DNA from: Chthoniobacterales bacterium
GTDB lineage: Bacteria > Verrucomicrobiota > Verrucomicrobiia > Chthoniobacterales > UBA10450
Direction of reading: 5' to 3'
Assembly: GCA_013694945.1 (NCBI GenBank)
Contig: JACDBM010000394.1
Span: 1 to 6,488 of the forward strand
DNA length: 6,488 nt
This document shows, in pieces, positions 1 through 4,988 of the stretch. The notes below the pieces were generated by a model that searched no databases, was not told where the DNA came from, and saw only the letters and a program-made list of their open reading frames with translations. Each line of letters begins with the position of its first letter. The first letter of the stretch is position 1. The position numbers were made by a program, and so were the translations under genes.

Positions 1-1
1 G

Positions 2-694
2 CTAACGGAAACCGAGCTTGCGCCACTGCGCGAACTGGTCCGGCGGCGCGGCCAGGGCGAGCCGCTGCAGCATCTGCTCGGGACGATCGAATTTTGCGGC
101 CACACTTTTTTGTGCGACAAGCGCGCTCTCATTCCGAGGCCGGAAACCGAGGAGCTGGTCGAGCTGCTGCAATCGAATATACAAAATGCAAAATCCAAAA
201 TCCTTGACGTCGGAACCGGGAGTGGCGTGATCGCCCTCAGCCTCGCGACGAACTTTCCGGAAGCGGAGGTGCACGCCATCGACATTTCCAACGATGCGCT
301 CGCGCTCGCCAATGAAAATGCGGGGCGGCTCGGTCTGAGTGAGCGCGTGCGTTTTCTGCGCGTCGATTTATTGACCGATGTGACTGACGTCTATGACATC
401 ATCGTCGCGAATCTTCCTTATGTTGCCAACGCTGAGCGCGGGCAAGTTTCGCGCGAGGTTTTGCAGGATCCGGATGCAGCGGTGTTTGCAGGGCCGACGG
501 GCGAGGAGTTGACGCGCAAGTTGATCGAGACAGCACCCGCGTGCCTCACTTCCGGCGGTCTGCTGGCGCTCGAAATCGGCATCGGCCAGGCCGAAGCGCT
601 CTCCGGCTTCCTGGCCGAGAAGGGTTACGCTGATATTTCAGCGCGACACGATTATGCAGGTGTGACACGATTCCTCTTTGCCAGGTATGGATAA
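2..694 (+). CDS. prmC: Peptide chain release factor N5-glutamine methyltransferase PrmC (HemK), 5'-truncated by window edge
   Basis: PrmC uses S-adenosylmethionine to methylate the glutamine of the GGQ motif of release factors RF1/RF2 in the cytoplasm, which supports efficient translation termination. The frame is open from base 2, so 230 residues are visible. The family is usually about 280-290 residues, so roughly the first 55, most of the helical N-terminal domain, lie outside. Visible in order: GEPLQHLLG and EF.G..F (visible residues 19-36), the PrmC signature LIPRPETEEL (about 43-52), the SAM-binding DVGTGSG (69-75), an acidic loop (AIDIS) ending the next strand, and the motif IV site at 410-421, which reads NLPY rather than the usual NPPY. 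A TTG at 110 is an internal leucine, not the start, because the PrmC-specific sequence runs on upstream of it. The gene ends inside the start of murA (8-base overlap). In many bacteria prfA lies just upstream of prmC; here that is outside the window. Identity is secure. Confidence 0.95.
   Translation, partial: LTETELAPLRELVRRRGQGEPLQHLLGTIEFCGHTFLCDKRALIPRPETEELVELLQSNIQNAKSKILDVGTGSGVIALSLATNFPEAEVHAIDISNDALALANENAGRLGLSERVRFLRVDLLTDVTDVYDIIVANLPYVANAERGQVSREVLQDPDAAVFAGPTGEELTRKLIETAPACLTSGGLLALEIGIGQAEALSGFLAEKGYADISARHDYAGVTRFLFARYG
182..202 (+). repeat. Three tandem copies of a 7-base unit (CAAAATG/C) inside prmC
   Basis: Bases 182-188, 189-195 and 196-202 read CAAAATG, CAAAATC and CAAAATC. 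They form an A-rich island within an otherwise GC-rich gene. Three units make 21 bases, so the frame is kept, and they encode part of a polar stretch (QNAKSKI) just before the SAM-binding motif. The site is the linker between the PRPETE segment and the methyltransferase core, where PrmC sequences vary in length. The repeat is seen directly. Whether it arose by slippage or insertion is unknown. Confidence 0.6.
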
Positions 695-1949
695 GATCCT
701 CGTTCACGGCGGCCATCCGCTCTCCGGCTCGATTAAAATCAGCGGATCGAAGAATTCGGCCCTGCCGATTCTCGCGGCCACGCTGCTGACGCGCGAGCCG
801 TGCGTGCTGCGGCACGTGCCCGACCTGAGCGACACGAATTACATGCTCCAAATCCTGACGCATCTCGGTGCGGGTGTGGAACGAGCGAGCGGCACCGTTT
901 CGGTGCGCGCGGAAAAAGTCGAATCAGTCGCGCCCTATGATGTCGTGCGAAAAATGCGTGCATCGGTTTGCGTGCTTGGGCCGCTGCTCGGCCGTTGCAG
1001 CGAGGCGACGGTTTCCCTTCCGGGTGGCTGCATCATCGGAGATCGGCCAATTGATCTGCATCTGAAAGGCTTCGAAGCGCTCGGCGCTGCGATCCGCGTC
1101 GAGAACGGCAACGTAAAAGTTTTCGCGCCGAACCTGCACGGTGCAGTTATTAATCTCCGCGGGAAATTCGGCCCGACCGTCCTGGGGACTGACAATGTCT
1201 TGATGGCCGCCGTTCTGGCCGAAGGCACGACTGTCATCGAGGGCGCCGCGGCGGAACCGGAGGTTTGCGATCTGGCCGATTTCCTGAACAAGATGGGTGC
1301 GAAGATCGAAGGGGCCGGTACGCGCCGCATGATCATTGAAGGCGTAAAGGAATTGCATGGCGCCGAACATGCGATCATTCCCGATCGCATCGAGGCCGGC
1401 ACATTCCTCGTGGCGGGTGCGGTCTGCGGCAACGGCATTACCATCAATCGCGTGGAGCCGAAACACGTCAGCGCCGTCACGAGCGCACTGACCGACGCCG
1501 GTTTTCAGCTTCAGAGCACGAAAGACACGATCACGGTTTCACCCAACGGCGCCTTGAAGCCGCTGAAGTTAACGACCGAGCCGTATCCCGGTTTTCCGAC
1601 CGATATGCAGGCGCAAATGTGCGCACTCCTTTCAACCACTGATGGCATCAGTGTCGTGACCGAAAATATATTTCCACAGCGTTACATGCACCTCGCGGAA
1701 TTGAAGCGAATGGGCGCGCGCGTTGAAATTGAGGGGGCCACTGCCACGATTCAAGGGGTTGAACAACTGCTCGGCGCACCGGTCATGGCGAGCGATCTGC
1801 GGGCTTCGGCCGCGCTCGTGCTCGCTGGCCTGAAGGCGGAAGGTGTAACCGAGATCAGCCGCGTTTACCACATTGATCGCGGCTACGAACATCTCGATGA
1901 AAAACTGGGCGCGCTCGGCGCGCATATTGAACGAGTAAAAGCAGACTGA
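687..1949 (+). CDS. murA: UDP-N-acetylglucosamine 1-carboxyvinyltransferase MurA
   Basis: MurA transfers enolpyruvate from phosphoenolpyruvate to UDP-GlcNAc, the first committed step of peptidoglycan precursor synthesis in the cytoplasm. It is the target of fosfomycin. The ATG at 687 gives 420 residues, the normal full length. Key residues fall at almost the E. coli positions: Lys22-Asn23 in SGSKNSALP, the catalytic Cys115 in LPGGC, the active-site Asp306 in PGFPTD, and Arg398 in HIDRGYEHL. Repeated MGA.IEG segments (for example 203-208 and 342-350) fit the internally repeated inside-out barrel of the EPSP synthase/MurA fold. A TTG nine bases upstream (678) is possible but would add residues before the normal N-terminus. 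The start lies within the end of prmC (8-base overlap) and has only a weak AGG one base before the ATG, so translation is probably coupled to prmC. The next gene follows after one base. The retained Cys115 predicts fosfomycin sensitivity, unlike chlamydial MurA, which has Asp there. Confidence 0.97.
   Translation: MDKILVHGGHPLSGSIKISGSKNSALPILAATLLTREPCVLRHVPDLSDTNYMLQILTHLGAGVERASGTVSVRAEKVESVAPYDVVRKMRASVCVLGPLLGRCSEATVSLPGGCIIGDRPIDLHLKGFEALGAAIRVENGNVKVFAPNLHGAVINLRGKFGPTVLGTDNVLMAAVLAEGTTVIEGAAAEPEVCDLADFLNKMGAKIEGAGTRRMIIEGVKELHGAEHAIIPDRIEAGTFLVAGAVCGNGITINRVEPKHVSAVTSALTDAGFQLQSTKDTITVSPNGALKPLKLTTEPYPGFPTDMQAQMCALLSTTDGISVVTENIFPQRYMHLAELKRMGARVEIEGATATIQGVEQLLGAPVMASDLRASAALVLAGLKAEGVTEISRVYHIDRGYEHLDEKLGALGAHIERVKAD
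1369..1390. repeat. Perfect 8-base inverted repeat within murA
   Basis: The arms ATGCGATC (1369-1376) and GATCGCAT (1383-1390) are exact reverse complements separated by six bases. The repeat lies wholly in murA coding sequence (the HAIIPDRIEA region) and has no U-tract on either side, so it is not a terminator. It probably results from codon use in a GATC-rich genome. Confidence 0.5.
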
Positions 1950-1950
1950 T

Positions 1951-2349
1951 ATGGACCCTCTTCCCACTACTTCCGCTGTACCGGCGGCAGAAAAAAATGT
2001 CCGAACGTGGACCGTGCTTTGTCACGCGAGCGCGTTTCTCGGTTTCTTCATTCCGGCGGCGGGCCATCTCGGCGGACCGTTAATTGTCTGGCTGCTGAAG
2101 CGCGCGGACTCGCCGGAGATTGATGAGCACGGCAAGGAATCGCTTAATTTCCAGATTTCTATGTTCATCTACACGGCGTCACTGGGCGTGATCTGCTTTA
2201 TCCTGATGTTCGTGCTCATCGGGTTCCTGCTCATCCCGCTCTTCGCGATTCTTTACGTTGCGGACATCGTCCTGGTGATCATCGCGTCGATGAAAGCGAG
2301 CGAAGGCCAACTCTATCGCTACCCGCTGACGATTCGGCTGATCAAATAA
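1951..2349 (+). CDS. DUF4870 family small membrane protein
   Basis: A 132-residue protein of unknown function. After a polar N-terminus (1-18) it shows the DUF4870 pattern: W..LCHASAF..F..P at about 20-35, G.P.IVWL.KR at 42-51, then the highly conserved acidic/polar segment ending in GKESLNFQIS (61-70). Hydrophobic stretches at about 22-48, 70-93 and 92-114 suggest three membrane spans, the last two close together, followed by a short tail. The family is related in layout to Tic20-like small membrane proteins. No enzymatic motif is visible and no function is established. The ATG at 1951 comes one base after the murA stop (TGA 1947-1949), with no clear Shine-Dalgarno site, so it is probably co-transcribed and translationally coupled with murA. 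A role in the envelope is suggested only by location. Family assignment is confident; function is not. Confidence 0.88.
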   Translation: MDPLPTTSAVPAAEKNVRTWTVLCHASAFLGFFIPAAGHLGGPLIVWLLKRADSPEIDEHGKESLNFQISMFIYTASLGVICFILMFVLIGFLLIPLFAILYVADIVLVIIASMKASEGQLYRYPLTIRLIK

Positions 2350-2375
2350 CACGCCGAGCGGGGTCAGGGGGCGTG
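2350..2375 (+). other. Weak inverted repeat just after the DUF4870 gene, possible transcript 3' end
   Basis: CACGCC (2350-2355) pairs exactly with GGCGTG (2370-2375) around a 14-base loop, directly after the stop codon at 2347-2349. The stem is short, the loop is long, and it is followed by only AGTTT rather than a U-tract. It is a poor intrinsic-terminator candidate, but it is the only stem I see at the end of the prmC-murA-DUF4870 run. Confidence 0.2.
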
Positions 2376-2428
2376 AGTTTCGGGCGTCTCATGCTTGGAC
2401 CGCCGGCTGCACTTGGCCGCGAAAACAG

Positions 2429-2494
2429 ATGATCGTCTTGCGCTTGGCGGTGCTTGCCGTAAGCCTTGCCGGGCTGCGGCATGAATTCTCCTGA
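2429..2494 (+). CDS. Possible short hydrophobic leader ORF (21 codons) overlapping the flippase start
   Basis: An ATG at 2429 opens a 21-residue frame (MIVLRLAVLAVSLAGLRHEF...) that stops at TGA 2492-2494, 14 bases inside the next gene and in a different frame. The product would be a basic-hydrophobic peptide resembling a single membrane segment or leader peptide. No Shine-Dalgarno site precedes it and no homology is recognised. It could be a translated upstream ORF that couples to the flippase start, but chance is at least as likely. The remaining bases of the 2350-2480 gap hold nothing else that I can support, including no recognisable promoter. Confidence 0.15.
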   Translation: MIVLRLAVLAVSLAGLRHEFS

Positions 2495-4043
2495 TCAAGA
2501 CGCCGCGCTTCGGGAAGCGGTCGAGCCGGAGACGCACACTGGCACGGAGCTGGCCCGCGGTGCGCTCGTCAACGTCGTCACTCTTGTCGCCGCGAATCTG
2601 CGCGGAATTTTCACCTTTCTGATCGCGCGCCTGCTCGGACACGCGGCCTTGGGAACCTTTGGCGTGGCCTGGTCGACCACGGACCTGCTCAGCAAATTCG
2701 GCACGTTCGGCATGGACACGAGCACTATCGCGCTGGTCGCGAAGCGGCACGCGGCGGGCGATGAAGGCGGCGCGCGCGCTTTGCTTCGCCGCGCTGTTCT
2801 CTTCGGGCTGCTCTTCGCTGTGGCCGCGGCCGTTGCAGGCATTCTTTTCTTTCGAACGTTCGGCCCGCGGCTCGGACAGCCGCCGGAACTCGTTCTGAAT
2901 ACTTCTCTGATGCTGCTGGCCTTGCCGGGGATCGCGCTCTACCGCATCAGCAACGGCGTCTCGCGCGGCATGAAGGTCATGCAGCATGATCTCTTTTCGA
3001 AAGGTTTTACGGAAACCTTCCTTACGATCGCGAGTTTCCTTGTCGCGTTGGCGATTGGAGTCGGGCACCTCGCGCCTGTGCTCGCGGTGTTGTGCGGAAC
3101 CGGAGCCGGCGGCGTGATGGCGTTCGTTCTGGCCCGCGGTCTTTTCGCGGGTCATCGGCGCGATCGAGCGAAGGCAGGGCCCGCGGGATTACTCCGCTTC
3201 TCCACGCCGATTGCAATCTACAGTCTGCTGAACATGCTCATCATGCGGATGGATGTGCTGCTCCTCGGCTTTCTGGGTCCATCGGCCGGCGTAAGCATCG
3301 GCACGATCGGCGTCTTCGTCGCGTCGGTGGAAGTGGCGGGCGGGATGCGCAAGGTGCGGCAGGCGTTTGATCCGATGTTTACGCCGATCATCGCGCGGCA
3401 ATCAGCCGCGCAGGATCGCGCGGCGATGGAGCAGAGTTTTGCGCAACTCGGCCGGTGGGTGCTCGCTGCGCAGCTCCCGTTGATGGGTGTGCTCTGTCTC
3501 GCCGGAGGGATTGGCCTCGACCTTTTCGGCCCGGGTTTCAGGAGTGGCGCGCTCTGGGTGGCACTGCTCGCCGTTGCGCATGCGACGAACAGCTTCGTGG
3601 GTCTGGCCGAGACGGTAATCATGATCCAACGACCGAAGTGGAACCTGGTGAACTCAGCCATCACGGTCGTGCTCCAGTTTGGTGTCAGCCTGTTGCTGAT
3701 TCCGGAATTTGGCGCCACCGGTGCAGCGCTCGCGATGGTGCTGGCCTACGTTACTCAAGGCGTGCTGCGCTACTGCGAGTTGCGGTATTTGTTCCATTGG
3801 CATTGGCCGTGGCGGGCTCTGGCACGACCGGCGTTGGCTTTTGTCGTTGCGCTTATTCCTGCCGTGCCGTTGCGGCTTTGGCTCGGCGGATGGCAGGGAG
3901 AACTCGCGTCCGGCCTGACGTTCCTCGCGGCCTACGTTGCGACCTGGAAACTCGTTGGGCTTGAGCCAGCAGACCGCGTGGTCCTCCGTCAGCTGTGGCA
4001 GGGTGGCCGCAGACGTCGGCTGGATGAAGACGACGCGGCATAA
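2481..4043 (+). CDS. MOP-superfamily polysaccharide/lipid-linked oligosaccharide flippase (Wzx-like)
   Basis: A 520-residue integral membrane protein with about 14 hydrophobic segments (roughly 27-50, 62-86, 104-124, 141-155, 177-196, 197-220, 238-263, 270-284, 327-347, 356-380, 389-408, 409-430, 447-466, 474-492). This is the usual count for the MATE/Wzx-type (MOP) exporters. Supporting features are the N-terminal R..F.FLIAR.LG..A.G.F pattern of the first two helices, a positively charged loop at about 224-232, and the typical second-half pattern of a helix ending in ET, then a loop with RPKWNLVNS, a long helix, and F.ATGAALAMVLAY (410-423). Such proteins move undecaprenyl-linked glycans or similar lipids across the inner membrane; the substrate here is unknown. 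The C-terminus ends in a basic then acidic tail (RRRRLDEDD). I chose the ATG at 2481; a TTG at 2466 would add five residues, and an in-frame stop at 2460 excludes anything longer. No glycosyltransferase or other sugar gene lies beside it. It converges on nfo with two bases between stops. Confidence 0.85.
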   Translation: MNSPDQDAALREAVEPETHTGTELARGALVNVVTLVAANLRGIFTFLIARLLGHAALGTFGVAWSTTDLLSKFGTFGMDTSTIALVAKRHAAGDEGGARALLRRAVLFGLLFAVAAAVAGILFFRTFGPRLGQPPELVLNTSLMLLALPGIALYRISNGVSRGMKVMQHDLFSKGFTETFLTIASFLVALAIGVGHLAPVLAVLCGTGAGGVMAFVLARGLFAGHRRDRAKAGPAGLLRFSTPIAIYSLLNMLIMRMDVLLLGFLGPSAGVSIGTIGVFVASVEVAGGMRKVRQAFDPMFTPIIARQSAAQDRAAMEQSFAQLGRWVLAAQLPLMGVLCLAGGIGLDLFGPGFRSGALWVALLAVAHATNSFVGLAETVIMIQRPKWNLVNSAITVVLQFGVSLLLIPEFGATGAALAMVLAYVTQGVLRYCELRYLFHWHWPWRALARPALAFVVALIPAVPLRLWLGGWQGELASGLTFLAAYVATWKLVGLEPADRVVLRQLWQGGRRRRLDEDDAA

Positions 4044-4045
4044 AG

Positions 4046-4987
4046 TTATTCCATCAGCGCGCGCAGCGTTTTCATGTTCGCGACATCCTCGAGCAGCTCT
4101 TTGCCTTTGGGTGTCTCGAGCACTTTCGGGATTTTCCGGAAACGTTTGTCGCGCATGATGAACCGGAACGCATCGAGACCGATCTTTCCTTTGCCGATAT
4201 GCTCGTGCCGATCCACGCGCGAACCGCGTGGGGTCTTCGAATCGTTCAGGTGCAAGGCGGCCAACCGCTCGAGTCTGATCGTGCGATCGAACTCCGCGAA
4301 CATCTTCCGCGTCGCCGCTTCGGTCGTAATGTCGTATCCAGCCGCGAAGACGTGCGCGGTATCCAAACAGACAACCAGGCGTTCCGGCTCGCGCACGCTT
4401 TCAATAATGTGCTCGATTTGCTCGAATCGATCACCGAGGCAGGAGCCTTGTCCGGCGGTGGTCTCAAGCGCGATCCTAGCTTTGAGTTTGGGCAACACCG
4501 CATGCAATGCATCGATTGAGCCGATAATCTTCTCGAGTCCCGCCGCGACTCCAGCGCCGAGATGCGCTCCCGGATGCAGGACAAGAAATGGCAACTCGAG
4601 TTGATCCGCGCGCGTGAGCTCCTCGGCCAGCGCGCGGAGCGAGTTAGCGTGAAACTGCGGATTGGTCGCGGCGAGATTGATGAGGTAGTTCGCATGGGCA
4701 AAGACCGATCCGAGTTGGCAGCGTTGCGCGTGACGCAAAAAGGCGGTGATCTCCGCGCGTTCCAGCGGCCGCGCGAACCACTGCATGTTGTTTTTCACAA
4801 AAATCTGCATTGCGGTGCACGCGATCGAGCAAGACCGCTCGATCGCGCGGTGAATGCCGCCGCCGATCGACATGTGAGCGCCGAGAAGAATGGCTGATTG
4901 CTGATCTTTGGTTTTTGCCCGCTCGGGCCGGGAAACCTGCGAGCGCACCGCGGGTTTTTTCTTCACAATCAGATCAGCAGGGAGCAA
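4046..4987 (-). CDS. nfo: Endonuclease IV (AP endonuclease, Nfo)
   Basis: Nfo cuts DNA on the 5' side of abasic sites and clears damaged 3' ends in base-excision repair, using a trinuclear zinc centre in a TIM barrel. All nine metal ligands known from E. coli are present with a constant offset of 29-30 residues: His98, His138 (HPGAH), Glu175 (ETTAG), Asp209 and His212 (DTAH), His246 (LHLNDSK), Asp259 and His261 (DRHEH), and Glu291 (ETP). The N-terminal GAHMSIGGG of the fold begins at residue 36, so the 313-residue product carries about 31 extra, lysine/arginine-rich residues compared with E. coli. The start is uncertain. TTG at 4987 is the longest possibility and comes one base after the upstream stop; GTG at 4966 or 4948 would shorten the extension. 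The first ATG (residue 39) would remove the conserved GAH and is rejected. No strong ribosome-binding site marks any of them. It is probably transcribed with the AsmA-like gene upstream. Confidence 0.95.
   Translation of the reverse strand: MLPADLIVKKKPAVRSQVSRPERAKTKDQQSAILLGAHMSIGGGIHRAIERSCSIACTAMQIFVKNNMQWFARPLERAEITAFLRHAQRCQLGSVFAHANYLINLAATNPQFHANSLRALAEELTRADQLELPFLVLHPGAHLGAGVAAGLEKIIGSIDALHAVLPKLKARIALETTAGQGSCLGDRFEQIEHIIESVREPERLVVCLDTAHVFAAGYDITTEAATRKMFAEFDRTIRLERLAALHLNDSKTPRGSRVDRHEHIGKGKIGLDAFRFIMRDKRFRKIPKVLETPKGKELLEDVANMKTLRALME
4820..4847. repeat. 11-base perfect inverted repeat with six-base loop inside nfo
   Basis: CGCGATCGAGC (4820-4830) and GCTCGATCGCG (4837-4847) are exact reverse complements around AAGACC. 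The stem would be very stable in RNA or as a DNA cruciform. It lies in codons for the AIERSCSIA segment near the N-terminus of the Nfo fold, which aligns with relatives without an insertion, so the repeat is made of normal coding sequence. No U-tract follows directly on either strand (on the minus strand a T5 run starts about 17 bases later), so it is not a canonical terminator. A six-base direct repeat GCGGTG flanks it (4812-4817 and 4847-4852). Confidence 0.7.
4933..4960 (+). terminator. Intrinsic-terminator-like hairpin, plus strand, antisense to the 5' end of nfo
   Basis: On the plus strand, AAACCTGCG (4933-4941) can pair with CGCGGGTTT (4949-4957) through nine pairs, one of them a U-G wobble, around a seven-base loop. 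The T-run 4955-4960 continues past the stem. On the minus strand the same position is a C-A mismatch and the hairpin is followed by TTTCCC, so the signal favours plus-strand transcripts. It would stop transcripts entering nfo from the flippase side. The T-run is also simply the complement of lysine codons of Nfo, so chance is a real alternative. Confidence 0.3.
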
Positions 4988-4988
4988 A

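Noticed and set aside
110..694. TTG at 110 as the start of the methyltransferase gene
   Set aside because: Conserved PrmC sequence (GEPLQHLLG...EF.G..F) continues in frame upstream to base 2, so the gene is truncated by the window edge and does not start at 110.
924..1480. Two overlapping minus-strand ORFs of about 180 codons within murA
   Set aside because: They lie wholly opposite a full-length murA with all catalytic residues, and their composition is antisense-like.
2350..2480. Riboswitch, promoter or small RNA in the only sizeable gap
   Set aside because: I see no -10/-35 pair, conserved riboswitch core or strong terminator; only a weak stem at 2350-2375 and repeated CTTG words.
3133..3151. 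Stem CCCGCG/CGCGGG with a T-rich loop within the flippase gene
   Set aside because: The stem is six pairs inside coding sequence with no U-tract after it. It fits chance in GC-rich codons.
2364..3155. Long minus-strand ORF (263 codons) opposite the flippase gene
   Set aside because: Its translation is an Arg/Gln/Asp/His-rich composition typical of the antisense frame of a GC-rich gene, with no recognisable fold. The plus-strand flippase frame explains the region.
4074..4604. Plus-strand ORF of 176 codons opposite nfo
   Set aside because: It is Ser/Arg/Cys-rich and antisense to a complete endonuclease IV with all metal ligands, so it is a shadow frame.
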